Below are positions 16,187 through 24,507 of a stretch of DNA of 64,000 bases, in pieces. Each line of letters begins with the position of its first letter. The first letter of the stretch is position 1. The notes beneath the pieces are model-generated. The model searched no databases. It saw only the letters and a list, made by a program, of their open reading frames with translations, and was not told the DNA's origin. The DNA comes from Roseburia porci (GTDB lineage Bacteria; Bacillota; Clostridia; Lachnospirales; Lachnospiraceae), in contig NZ_VUNI01000018.1 of the NCBI RefSeq assembly GCF_009695765.1, forward strand, positions 1 through 64,000, given 5' to 3'. A program made the translations under genes and the position numbers.

Positions 16187-17619
16187 TGGTGGATCAAATT
16201 CAGGCTTATATCGCAAAATATCATATGATCGAACAGGGAGATACCGTGTTTGTTGGTGTATCCGGTGGGGCGGATTCGGTCAGTCTTATGACCGTGCTGC
16301 TGGAACTGAGGGACCGCATCGGTTTTGACATGGAAGTCATCCACGTAGAACACGGAATCCGTGGAAAAGCAAGCAGGGAAGACGCCTGCTTTGTGGATAA
16401 CCTTTGCAGAAAACATGAAATTCTGTTCCATATGCGTGAAGTCGATGTGCCGGAGTACGCTGGAAAATGTCACCTTGGCGTTGAGGAGGCGGCAAGGATT
16501 CTGCGCTATCAGGCATTTGCGGACATTGCGAAAGAAGCGGTAAAAGCCGGGAAAAAGGCAAAAGTTGCGCTTGCGCATCATCTGGATGATAATGCCGAGA
16601 CGATCCTTTTTCAGATGATCCGGGGGAGTGGCCTGAAGGGAATGTGTGGAATGCAGCCGGTGCGTCAGGATGAGCATGGGATCTGTTATATCCGTCCGAT
16701 GCTTTGCGTATCGAGAGTACAGATCGAAGTTTATCTGCGCCAGAAGGGCATGAAGTATCGCACGGATGCAACAAATTTTGAACTGGATTACAGCAGAAAC
16801 CGTATCCGGAATGTCATTCTTCCACAGCTGATGCAGTTAAATACACAGGCAGTGCCACATATCGGACAGACAGCAGAACGTCTGCAGGAGGTGTGGGATT
16901 TCCTGGAATCTGAGGTGGACAGGCAAGCGGAGCGTATTTTTGAAAAAAGAGAGGATACAGTGATCCTGAAAGCAGATCTTCTGGAACAGAATGCTTCTGC
17001 GGTTGCAAAGGAACTTGTGCGCAGGGCAATTTTTCTGGCGGCGGGAAAACAGAAGGATATCACTGCAGTCCATGTGAATGATGTGCTGGCTTTGTGCGGG
17101 ATGCAGTCGGGAAAACAGATCCGGCTTCCATATGGCATCATTGCCAGAAAAGAATACGATACGATCCGGTTATTCAAGGCTGGCAAAATGGTCCGCAGTA
17201 CATGGGAATACGAAATCCGGGAGTCTGAACTTATGCCTGGAAACAGACTTTGCATACCGGATATTCCGGGCGGAGGAACCGTGACGATCCGGGTTATGGA
17301 TTTTGATGGAAACATGCAGGAAATTCCGAAAAAACCATATACGAAATGGCTCGATTATGATATGATAAAAAATGGCTTTTTATTACGATACCGACGTTCC
17401 GGAGACTTTTTTTACGCGGATCACAAGGGGCATCGCAAAAAGTTAAAAGAATATTTTGTAAATGAGAAAATACCTCAGGAGCAGCGGGATCAGATGCTTT
17501 TGGTTGCAAAAGAATCCGAAGTTTTTGCAATACTTGGGGGCAGGAGCAGTGCATCCTGTCTGGTGACGGAGCAGACCCGGTACATCCTGGAAATTAAATA
17601 CGACGGAGGAAAAGAATAA
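16186..17619 (+). CDS. tilS: tRNA(Ile)-lysidine synthetase
   Basis: A 477-residue enzyme that converts C34 of the tRNA-Ile CAU anticodon to lysidine, using ATP and lysine, so that the tRNA reads AUA. The PP-loop SGGADS lies near residue 28, with LAHHLDDNAETILFQMIRGSGLKGM following. The C-terminal TilS domains are present (LLRYRRSGDFF...KKLKEYFVNEKIP). ATG 16186 shares its A with the spoIIE stop; a TTG 12 nt upstream is possible. The next gene hpt also overlaps by one base, the same tilS-hpt-ftsH order as in Bacillus. Confidence 0.95.
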   Translation: MVDQIQAYIAKYHMIEQGDTVFVGVSGGADSVSLMTVLLELRDRIGFDMEVIHVEHGIRGKASREDACFVDNLCRKHEILFHMREVDVPEYAGKCHLGVEEAARILRYQAFADIAKEAVKAGKKAKVALAHHLDDNAETILFQMIRGSGLKGMCGMQPVRQDEHGICYIRPMLCVSRVQIEVYLRQKGMKYRTDATNFELDYSRNRIRNVILPQLMQLNTQAVPHIGQTAERLQEVWDFLESEVDRQAERIFEKREDTVILKADLLEQNASAVAKELVRRAIFLAAGKQKDITAVHVNDVLALCGMQSGKQIRLPYGIIARKEYDTIRLFKAGKMVRSTWEYEIRESELMPGNRLCIPDIPGGGTVTIRVMDFDGNMQEIPKKPYTKWLDYDMIKNGFLLRYRRSGDFFYADHKGHRKKLKEYFVNEKIPQEQRDQMLLVAKESEVFAILGGRSSASCLVTEQTRYILEIKYDGGKE

Positions 17620-18149
17620 TGGATCACAACATAAGCGTGCATTTGACAGAAGAGCAGCTGAACAAACGAATCGCAGAGATCGGAGCAGAGATTACGAAGA
17701 GATTCCAGGGAGAATCGGTATATCTTGTATGCATTTTAAAAGGATCGATTTTTTATACTACGGAGCTTGCTAAAAGAATTGAGCTTCCGATGAACATTGA
17801 TTTTATGACGGTGTCAAGCTATGGATCAGAGACAAAGTCATCCGGAATTATCAATATCAAGAAAGATCTGGAGAGTTCGATCGAGGGCAAAAATGTAATT
17901 CTTGTAGAGGATATTATTGACTCAGGATATACACTCAGCCATCTTTGCAAATTGCTGCGCACAAGAAATCCGAAGACTCTTACGATCACAACACTGTTAG
18001 ACAAACCGGACAGACGTGTGGTAGATGATGTCGTTGTTGATTATACCGGATTTGAGATCCCGGACAAATTCGTAGTCGGATTTGGTCTGGATTACGATCA
18101 GAGATACCGCAATCTTCCATATATCGGATTTATCGAAGACGAGGTATAA
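17619..18149 (+). CDS. hpt: Hypoxanthine phosphoribosyltransferase
   Basis: A 176-residue purine-salvage enzyme that makes IMP or GMP from hypoxanthine or guanine and PRPP. The PRPP-binding motif VILVEDIIDSGYTL is near residues 90-103; the base-site region DKPDRRV and the C-terminal FVVGFGLDYDQRYRNLPYIG match the family. ACGGAGG precedes the ATG, which overlaps the tilS stop. In Bacillus, HprT also contacts TilS and FtsH. Confidence 0.96.
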   Translation: MDHNISVHLTEEQLNKRIAEIGAEITKRFQGESVYLVCILKGSIFYTTELAKRIELPMNIDFMTVSSYGSETKSSGIINIKKDLESSIEGKNVILVEDIIDSGYTLSHLCKLLRTRNPKTLTITTLLDKPDRRVVDDVVVDYTGFEIPDKFVVGFGLDYDQRYRNLPYIGFIEDEV

Positions 18150-18207
18150 GTCTTCCATCTGAAAAAATACCGGCTGTTTTATGGCAGCAGGTGCGTAAAG
18201 GAGAAAA

Positions 18208-20064
18208 ATGGTGAATAAGAAAAAGAATGGTACACTCAGAGGCTTTGGATTTTATATTGCGCTGATTCTTGTAGTCATACTGATCTGGTATTGGCTGAGT
18301 GGAAGCACCGCAACAAATTCCTACACGAAAGACCAGTTTCAGGATGCGTTAGATAATGGAAAAGTGGACACAGTTACAGTTGTCCAGAACCGCGAGATCC
18401 CGACCGGAAGCCTGAAAGTGAAATATAAGAATGGAACACAGCAGATTCTGTATACCTCGGATGTCAACGAGATGCAGGATCTGATGGATAAATATGATTT
18501 TACCGATTATACCTGTGCAGATGTTCCGGAAGAGAGCTGGCTTATGACGCTGCTTCCGTATCTGTTGATATTCGGAGCATGTTTCATCCTCTTTACAATG
18601 TTAAATAATCAGGCGGCTGCACAAAATGGCGGCGGCAAGATGATGAATTTCGGAAAGAACAGGGCGAAGCTTTCGACCGATGAGAATAACAAAGTGACAT
18701 TCCAGAATGTTGCCGGACTCCGGGAAGAGAAAGAAGAACTTGAGGAGATCGTGGATTTCCTGAAAGCTCCGAAAAAATACACCAAACTTGGTGCCCGTAT
18801 CCCGAAAGGAGTTCTGCTTGTCGGACCTCCTGGAACCGGTAAAACACTTCTTGCAAAGGCAATCGCCGGAGAAGCAGGCGTTCCGTTTTTCAGTATTTCC
18901 GGATCAGACTTCGTAGAGATGTTTGTTGGTGTTGGTGCTTCACGAGTACGTGATCTGTTTGAAGATGCCAAGAAAAATGCTCCTTGTATCGTGTTTATCG
19001 ATGAGATCGATGCGGTGGCAAGACGCAGAGGAACCGGAATGGGCGGCGGACATGACGAACGTGAGCAGACTTTAAACCAGATGCTTGTTGAGATGGATGG
19101 TTTTGGCGTCAATGAAGGAATTATTGTAATGGCAGCTACCAACCGTGTGGATATCCTTGATCCAGCAATCATGCGTCCAGGACGTTTTGACCGTAAGATC
19201 CACGTTGGAAGACCGGATGTTGGTGGCAGAGAGGAAATCCTTGAAGTACATGCCAAGAACAAGCCACTTGGAGATGATGTGGATCTGAAGCAGATCGCAC
19301 AGACAACCGCAGGATTTACCGGTGCAGATCTTGAGAACCTGCTCAATGAGGCTGCAATCGTTGCAGCACGTGAGGAACGTGCATATATTACCCAGGATGA
19401 TATTAAGAAATCCTTTGTCAAAGTTGGAATTGGTGCGGAGAAGAGAAGCCGTGTCATCTCAGAGAAGGAGAAGAAGATCACTGCATATCATGAATCCGGA
19501 CACGCAATTCTGTTCCATCTTCTTCCAGATGTTGGACCGGTGTATTCGGTATCGATCATTCCGACTGGCGCAGGGGCAGCAGGCTACACAATGCCATTGC
19601 CGGAAAAGGATGAGATGTTTAACTCCAAGGGACATATGCTTCAGGAGATTATCGTGGATCTCGGTGGACGTGTTGCCGAGGAACTGGTATTTGACGATAT
19701 TACAACCGGTGCTTCCCAGGATATCAAGCAGGCAACAAAAATGGCAAAAGCGATGGTTACCAAATACGGAATGTCTGACAATATCGGACTGATCTGTTAT
19801 GACAATGATGATGACGAAGTATTTATCGGACGTGATCTTGCCCATACAAGAGGTTATAGTGAGGGTGTTGCATCTGCAATCGATGAGGAAGTAAAACGCA
19901 TTATCGATGATGCATACCAGAAAGCCAAGACGATGATCATCGAGAACAGAAGTGTTCTGGATGCTTGTGCAAAGCTTCTTCTTGAGAAAGAAAAGATTTC
20001 GAGAGATGAGTTTGAGGCGCTCTTTGACAATAGCGCAGCACCTGCTTCTGAGACAGAGGCATAG
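18208..20064 (+). CDS. ftsH: ATP-dependent zinc metalloprotease FtsH
   Basis: A 618-residue membrane-anchored AAA+ protease. Two helices (about residues 12-29 and 110-130) flank an extracytoplasmic domain. The AAA module has Walker A GPPGTGKT (~208), Walker B VFIDEIDA (~267) and the second region of homology [19 protein letters not shown]. The zinc site HESGH is near 428, and the third-ligand region [13 protein letters not shown] near 505. It degrades membrane and regulatory proteins and in Bacillus is needed for sporulation entry. GGAG precedes the ATG. Confidence 0.96.
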   Translation: MVNKKKNGTLRGFGFYIALILVVILIWYWLSGSTATNSYTKDQFQDALDNGKVDTVTVVQNREIPTGSLKVKYKNGTQQILYTSDVNEMQDLMDKYDFTDYTCADVPEESWLMTLLPYLLIFGACFILFTMLNNQAAAQNGGGKMMNFGKNRAKLSTDENNKVTFQNVAGLREEKEELEEIVDFLKAPKKYTKLGARIPKGVLLVGPPGTGKTLLAKAIAGEAGVPFFSISGSDFVEMFVGVGASRVRDLFEDAKKNAPCIVFIDEIDAVARRRGTGMGGGHDEREQTLNQMLVEMDGFGVNEGIIVMAATNRVDILDPAIMRPGRFDRKIHVGRPDVGGREEILEVHAKNKPLGDDVDLKQIAQTTAGFTGADLENLLNEAAIVAAREERAYITQDDIKKSFVKVGIGAEKRSRVISEKEKKITAYHESGHAILFHLLPDVGPVYSVSIIPTGAGAAGYTMPLPEKDEMFNSKGHMLQEIIVDLGGRVAEELVFDDITTGASQDIKQATKMAKAMVTKYGMSDNIGLICYDNDDDEVFIGRDLAHTRGYSEGVASAIDEEVKRIIDDAYQKAKTMIIENRSVLDACAKLLLEKEKISRDEFEALFDNSAAPASETEA

Positions 20065-20289
20065 GGGACTGCTTATTGCAGACGTAGAGATATCGCTTAA
20101 ATTGTTTTTAAAGTTAAACGAGAAATTTTGATCAAGAGTGTGTACAGAATGTACAAAAACAAACGATGGTTTTTGTGAAGTTTGTGCACACTTTTTCAAT
20201 GGGACATGCTATTATAATACCTGTAAAAACCCCCAATACATTATATAGTTTTTGCTATACCCCATAGTAAAAATACCTTCTCCTAAAAA

Positions 20290-20319
20290 GACAGCGGATC
20301 GAAAGGCTGTCTTTTTTTT
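20290..20319. terminator. Terminator between ftsH and the convergent hydrolase gene
   Basis: GACAGC (20290-20295) pairs with GCTGTC (20306-20311), extended by flanking A and T runs, so it can act in both directions. The 225 bases between ftsH and this hairpin contain no gene that I can support. They include a TATAAT at 20213-20218 without a convincing -35 box. Confidence 0.8.
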
Positions 20320-20329
20320 ATCTATAAAA

Positions 20330-21328
20330 TTAGGATACCCTGTTATATTTGGCAATAAAACGGAATACGGCATTCCAGTACCGATCCCCTAATACATACA
20401 TGGCCTCTGTATGACCTGCACCTTCTGCAGTCACAGAGGCTTTATTTGTTCCCGGTTTTGCCTGATACAGAACATTCATCATGCTATATGGAATAAAGTC
20501 ATCTGCAGTGCCGTGAATGAAAAGCATTGGTTTCTCGCAGCGCGCAACCTGTGCAAGTGCGGATGCTCTGCTGAAAGAATAGCCTGCCACGATCCTGGAA
20601 ATGATGTTTGCGGTATGAAGGATTGGAAAAGCAGGAAGGTGGAAGCGCAGGCGCATCTCGTTTGCAAAAATATCCCAGGCGCTCGTATAGCCACAGTCTT
20701 CGATAAATACCTTCACCTGATCCGGTGTATGTTCACCGGCTGTCATCATGGTTGTTGCAGCACCCATGGAGACCCCGTAGACAACGATCTCTGCTTTTGG
20801 ATCATGACGGATGATCCAGTTGATCCATTTTAAAATGTCTTTGCGGTCCAGCCATCCCATACCGACAAAATTTCCCTCACTTGTGCCGCATGCACGAAGA
20901 TCCGGTGCAAGAACCTGATAGCCTGCATCATAAAAATGCTGGATGGCAGAAGTCATCCTTGTGTGGTTGCTCCGGTAACCGTGGATGGTGATTGCCCAAA
21001 GATGACTTTTCCCATTTGGGAAATAACCACCGTTTAAGACAAAACCATCATTGGAACGGATGGACACCGGTTTTTCTTTATGTTCAGAAAGGAATTCGCG
21101 GTTTTTCTTCATCTGGGCAGCCCGGTTTTCTTCAATCGTTTTCTGAACCTGATTATCCGGCCCTGTAACATCCAGTGCAACCTTGCGGTCGCCGCCACTT
21201 CCTCCGCGTCCGATCGCATAGTTCAACAGATAGCGGTTTAACAGCGCTGCCGCACCGAGAACCAGAAGAAGGATCGCAGAATATACGGAAAGTAAAATCT
21301 TTTTTGCTTTTGTAAAAAATGTCTTCAT
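20330..21328 (-). CDS. Membrane-anchored alpha/beta hydrolase
   Basis: A 332-residue protein with an N-terminal signal-anchor helix (about residues 10-32) and an extracytoplasmic serine hydrolase domain. The nucleophile elbow VYGVSMGA, the acid region FIHGTADDFIPYSM and the histidine in GAGHTEAMYV form a plausible triad. AAAGGAGC precedes the start codon (minus strand). The fold resembles Bacillus YqkD/BEM46-type peptidase S9-like hydrolases. The substrate is unknown. Confidence 0.85.
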   Translation of the reverse strand: MKTFFTKAKKILLSVYSAILLLVLGAAALLNRYLLNYAIGRGGSGGDRKVALDVTGPDNQVQKTIEENRAAQMKKNREFLSEHKEKPVSIRSNDGFVLNGGYFPNGKSHLWAITIHGYRSNHTRMTSAIQHFYDAGYQVLAPDLRACGTSEGNFVGMGWLDRKDILKWINWIIRHDPKAEIVVYGVSMGAATTMMTAGEHTPDQVKVFIEDCGYTSAWDIFANEMRLRFHLPAFPILHTANIISRIVAGYSFSRASALAQVARCEKPMLFIHGTADDFIPYSMMNVLYQAKPGTNKASVTAEGAGHTEAMYVLGDRYWNAVFRFIAKYNRVS

Positions 21329-21355
21329 AAAATGCTCCTTTCATGGGGGAGGTTC

Positions 21356-21566
21356 ATCGACAAGTGCGAAACTCTTTCAAGAATTATGTTAACATGTACT
21401 GCGGATACAAATAATCGCAGGCACGCTCTCGCTGCTCATCGCAGGCAACGGTACATAAGACGTCAGAACACGACGTCTAAGTACCGGCCGCTCTGAAGCA
21501 CCTGCGAGTCACTTGTATCCGCAGTACATGCTCATTTATATTGGCGAGAGTTTCGCAAATGTCGAT
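21356..21566. repeat. Palindromic structured element, family 1, copy A
   Basis: A ~210-bp element with nested inverted repeats. The outermost stem is ATCGACA/TGTCGAT; then GCGAAACTCT (21366-21375) with AGAGTTTCGC (21547-21556); CATGTACTGCGGATACAA (21393-21410) with TTGTATCCGCAGTACATG (21513-21530); TCGCAGG/CCTGCGA; CGGTAC/GTACCG; and AGACGTC/GACGTCT. A second copy in opposite orientation lies at 53077-53292. The inner core is nearly identical, while the outer stems differ but stay paired. No open reading frame of note. Stem-loop RNA, cruciform DNA or a MITE-like element are possible. Confidence 0.85.
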
Positions 21567-21601
21567 ATCACCTTTGGATATTCCAATTCTTTATAAACCA
21601 T

Positions 21602-21788
21602 TGTAAGATGATTCTCCGTAATTGAGAATTTGGTTGGATTTACACCTAATTTCATAGCCATAATATGCAGGATATCTGGCATATTCTCCGTAACGCAGCA
21701 TTTGTGATTGATTACACCGTCAAATCATGCGAAATTGGCGGTGTAATCACACATTTTCTTTTCTCTACGGAGAATCAGCTGTTTTACA
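21602..21788. repeat. Imperfect palindromic intergenic element
   Basis: TGTAAGATGATTCTCCGTA (from 21602) pairs with TACGGAGAATCAGCTGTTTTACA-like sequence ending near 21788, with a small bulge. A second ATTCTCCGTA occurs at 21682-21691. An inner hairpin pairs GATTACACC with GGTGTAATC around 21710-21748. The structure resembles other nested palindromes in this window but shares no obvious core sequence with them. Between it and the tRNA promoter (21789-21997) I see no gene. Confidence 0.55.
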
Positions 21789-21997
21789 TGATGAAACTTG
21801 TAAATTATTGGGCGTAATCAATGTTTTTTCGTTATTTACATACTAATTATAATACATGGCATCAGCATTCGCTACAGTGTTATCATATGAGAAGCAATAT
21901 AATGAGCGTAGCGAATTATATCACACGCGAATGCGCACAAATATCAGCTACAGGCATCACATGTGGAGCACAGGGTATAAGAAAATTAAATTTCATG

Positions 21998-22026
21998 TTG
22001 CACATGATAAAATGCTATGTTATAAT
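21998..22026 (+). promoter_or_regulatory. Sigma-A promoter of the tRNA-Tyr/tRNA-Leu unit
   Basis: TTGCAC (21998-22003) and a perfect TATAAT (22021-22026) with a 17-base spacer lie about 48 nt upstream of tRNA-Tyr. It also argues that the reading frames crossing this stretch are not genes. Confidence 0.75.
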
Positions 22027-22073
22027 CTTATCTTGTCAGAAACATTTTCTGACATTCATAGTTTCATATGAAT

Positions 22074-22155
22074 GGGCAGATTCCCGAGTGGCCAAAGGGG
22101 ACAGACTGTAAATCTGCTGCAATTTGCTTCGGTGGTTCGAATCCACCTCTGCCCA
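22074..22155 (+). tRNA. tRNA-Tyr (GTA)
   Basis: Acceptor arm GGGCAGA pairs with TCTGCCC, discriminator A. The anticodon loop CTGTAAA holds GTA at 22108-22110. The TTCGAAT T-loop is present, and a long variable arm (CTGCAATTTGCTTC) marks a class II tRNA as in bacterial tRNA-Tyr. The CCA end is not encoded. Confidence 0.95.
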
Positions 22156-22179
22156 TTGTAAACAACATGTTTACAGCTT

Positions 22180-22263
22180 GCCGGCGTGGCGGAACTGGCA
22201 GACGCGCAGGACTTAAAATCCTGTTGTGGTGACACAGTACCGGTTCGATTCCGGTCGCCGGCA
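22180..22263 (+). tRNA. tRNA-Leu (TAA)
   Basis: Acceptor arm GCCGGCG pairs with CGCCGGC, discriminator A. The anticodon loop CTTAAAA gives TAA at 22214-22216; there is a long class II variable arm and a GTTCGATTCC T-arm. It lies 24 nt after tRNA-Tyr and is probably on the same transcript. CCA is not encoded. Confidence 0.95.
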
Positions 22264-22364
22264 TGAAGAGTCTCAGACATTGACGCAGATCAGTGCTTGG
22301 GGCTTTTTTATTTGTAGAAAAACACAGAAAGCAACCTTTGGTTGCGGTAATAAAAGGGGAAAAA

Positions 22365-22775
22365 ATGACTTTTTCAGAAAAACTGTATGCTTTAAGAACA
22401 CAGTACGGATATTCACAGGAATCATTAGCAGAAAGACTGGGAGTCAGCAGACAGGCCATCTCAAAGTGGGAGCTTGGAACTGCAATGCCTGACACAGATA
22501 AGGTGATCGCGATTAGTGAAACATTTGATGTCAGCATTGATTCTTTGCTGAAAGATACGATCCATATTAATGGAGATGAAAGCTTAGACCGGGTAATCAT
22601 CAAATTTTTAGGTTCGGCACAGGATATGGATGTTATATCGAAAGAACTGCTCGACATCGTCAAAGATGGTGTGATCGATGATGAAGAGAAAATACGAATG
22701 GATGCGATCATCGATACACTCGATCAGATTGCATGTATTATCAATGAGATAAAACAGAAGATGAATATCCAGTAG
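22365..22775 (+). CDS. XRE-family transcriptional regulator
   Basis: A 136-residue protein with an N-terminal helix-turn-helix of the Cro/C1 type (about residues 5-60: LRTQYGYSQESLAERLGVSRQAISKWE) and a helical acidic C-terminal part. This HTH sequence is typical of small stand-alone Firmicute regulators. AAGGGGAAAAA precedes ATG 22365; the longer frame upstream runs back into the tRNA gene and is rejected. It may regulate the membrane protein genes that follow, but that is inference from position. Confidence 0.85.
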   Translation: MTFSEKLYALRTQYGYSQESLAERLGVSRQAISKWELGTAMPDTDKVIAISETFDVSIDSLLKDTIHINGDESLDRVIIKFLGSAQDMDVISKELLDIVKDGVIDDEEKIRMDAIIDTLDQIACIINEIKQKMNIQ

Positions 22776-22912
22776 AGATACATCATGTGATTTCCAACAA
22801 CCGGTAGTTGCGAAAAACCGCCAATTCTGATTGGTAGAATAAAGCCGTCAATTTCGATATAGTTTGATACGTCAGATACAACAGAACAAATTTTATGGAG
22901 GAGAAAAAAGTT

Positions 22913-23818
22913 ATGAGTGTAAAAGACGTATATTTAAAAACTATGAAATTCAACATGATTAAGCTGGGATTAGGAGCAGCGGTAACTGCAATCTCACTGA
23001 TTCTGCTTCTTATGTGTGGAGGACTTACCTATCTGTGTAATAATGGTGTAGTTACATTGGTAATGTTTATCATATGGATTTTTGGATCATGCGGAGCATA
23101 TAAGATCATTATGAATTATATCGGTTACATGATCAAAGCCGCACACGTAGCAGTAATTTCACAGGCTGTAACAACAGGACAGATTCCGGAAAACATGGTG
23201 GAAACCGGAAAGAACATGGTAAAAGAAAGATTTGTTGAAACAAACGTGTATCTTGTATTAGACCATCTTGTAAGCGGAGCAGTGAAACAGCTTCAGAAAG
23301 TAGTAGGAAATGTAGGAAACGCACTTGATTTTATCCCTGGAATGAGTGGGGTTACAGAATTTGCCCAGAAATTTATCGGAATATCATTGGGCTATGTAGA
23401 TGAGTGCTGTTTGGGATATTCATTTTTACAGAAAGACAAAGGTGCATTTGAAGCAGGCTGTGACGGTGTCGTAATTTACTTCCAGAACACAAAACATTTA
23501 TTAAAGAACGCAGCAGTAACAACGATCGTAGTAATGGTTTCGACATTCTTCGCATGGATGGTTCCATTTCTTTTATTAGCACTGATCTTTGGTGCATTAC
23601 AGTGGAACACAACAATCGCAGTTGTTCTTGCAATCCTTATTGCAATCTGCATTAAGGTAGCATTTATCGATAGTTATATGCTTGTAAAGATGATGTTCTC
23701 TTACATGGAAGTAGCTCCACAGACAGAGATTTCATTCGATCTTTACGAAAAACTCTGCAAGTTATCAAGTAACTTCAAGAAGCTTTGGGAGAAAGCAAAG
23801 GCACCTGCTGCAGCATAG
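22913..23818 (+). CDS. Multi-pass membrane protein of unknown function
   Basis: A 301-residue protein. Strongly hydrophobic segments lie at about residues 15-38, 45-65, 200-232 and 233-255, with a soluble central region (75-190) containing amphipathic stretches (GAVKQLQKVVGNVGNALDFIPG) and a lysine-rich tail. GGAGGAG precedes ATG 22913. I do not recognise the family. It lies 32 nt before another small membrane protein gene and probably forms a unit with it. Confidence 0.7.
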   Translation: MSVKDVYLKTMKFNMIKLGLGAAVTAISLILLLMCGGLTYLCNNGVVTLVMFIIWIFGSCGAYKIIMNYIGYMIKAAHVAVISQAVTTGQIPENMVETGKNMVKERFVETNVYLVLDHLVSGAVKQLQKVVGNVGNALDFIPGMSGVTEFAQKFIGISLGYVDECCLGYSFLQKDKGAFEAGCDGVVIYFQNTKHLLKNAAVTTIVVMVSTFFAWMVPFLLLALIFGALQWNTTIAVVLAILIAICIKVAFIDSYMLVKMMFSYMEVAPQTEISFDLYEKLCKLSSNFKKLWEKAKAPAAA

Positions 23819-23850
23819 CATATGCAGTATAAAAGCAAGGGAGAAAGATT

Positions 23851-24354
23851 ATGGAAAGTTTCAATATGTTTATGGAGGAGATAAACTCACAGCCTTGGCA
23901 ATTTAATGTTGGATTTTTGACATTGATACCATCCTATATTTTTGTGATTAAAGTTTTGTATGATAAAAAAGTAGGATTAAAGAAAAAAATTGACAAGGCT
24001 GTAAAGAATGGGAATATAGCAGAAGCCACAATTCACAAAGACGATGCATACAGACTGGGAAGGAACCGGTCAAGAAGAGTCCATGGTAACATGGGAGAGT
24101 ACTATTCAGCCCGGTATACTTATGTTGTCAATGGAAAAACATATTGCAAAACATTTTATTCTGATCCAAGAGAACATACTGGCTCACCGCTAAGGACAAA
24201 GATCAAGGTATATTGGCTGGATAATCCGAGAAAAGCTTTTTGGAGCGAAGCCAGTAACAGGGTCGGGTATTTATATCAACTGTTTTGTATCTGCTATCCA
24301 TGGATCTTTTTTATGGTATTTGTTCGTGTTTTAACAGCGATAACCCAAAGATAG
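23851..24354 (+). CDS. Small membrane protein, DUF3592-like
   Basis: A 167-residue protein with an N-terminal hydrophobic helix (about residues 20-37), a basic linker, a beta-rich middle part (YYSARYTYVVNGKTYCKTFYS...IKVYWLDNPRKAFW) and a C-terminal helix (about 142-162). The beta region followed by the NPRKA motif recalls DUF3592-type proteins, in which a strand-rich domain sits between two membrane helices. GGGAGAAAG precedes the ATG. The function is unknown. Confidence 0.65.
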   Translation: MESFNMFMEEINSQPWQFNVGFLTLIPSYIFVIKVLYDKKVGLKKKIDKAVKNGNIAEATIHKDDAYRLGRNRSRRVHGNMGEYYSARYTYVVNGKTYCKTFYSDPREHTGSPLRTKIKVYWLDNPRKAFWSEASNRVGYLYQLFCICYPWIFFMVFVRVLTAITQR

Positions 24355-24458
24355 ATGGAACGGTTCATATTCATTTGTATAAAGATTCATGGGCAGATAA
24401 AAATTTTGATGATTGGTTTCAGGGCGATCCTCATATAGTTAAGGGTTATGAAGATTAA
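24339..24458 (+). pseudogene. C-terminal remnant of an unrecognised gene
   Basis: In the frame ending at TAA 24456-24458, about 39 codons give a protein-like peptide (NPKIDGTVHIHLYKDSWADK, then a Phe/Trp/Asp-rich end) directly before a strong terminator. There is no start codon with a ribosome binding site, and the frame overlaps the end of the preceding gene. It looks like the tail of a lost gene that kept its terminator. Confidence 0.3.
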
Positions 24459-24507
24459 AAAATCGGTTGCAATAAAATTTAAGGTTTTATTGCAACCGAT
24501 TTTATTT
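24459..24507. terminator. Strong bidirectional terminator
   Basis: AAAATCGGTTGCAATAAAA pairs with TTTTATTGCAACCGATTTT (about 18 bp) around the loop TTTAAGG, with T-runs on both strands. It ends the plus-strand unit and the minus-strand lipoprotein gene that stops at 24507. Confidence 0.9.

Noticed and set aside
18609-19481. 290-codon minus-strand frame within ftsH.
   Set aside because: It lies wholly antisense to the conserved AAA domain, with a Ser/Thr/Arg-rich translation typical of shadows.
21821-22111. Open frame across the tRNA-Tyr promoter.
   Set aside because: It contains the -35/-10 boxes and the 5' half of a tRNA gene, and has no ribosome binding site.
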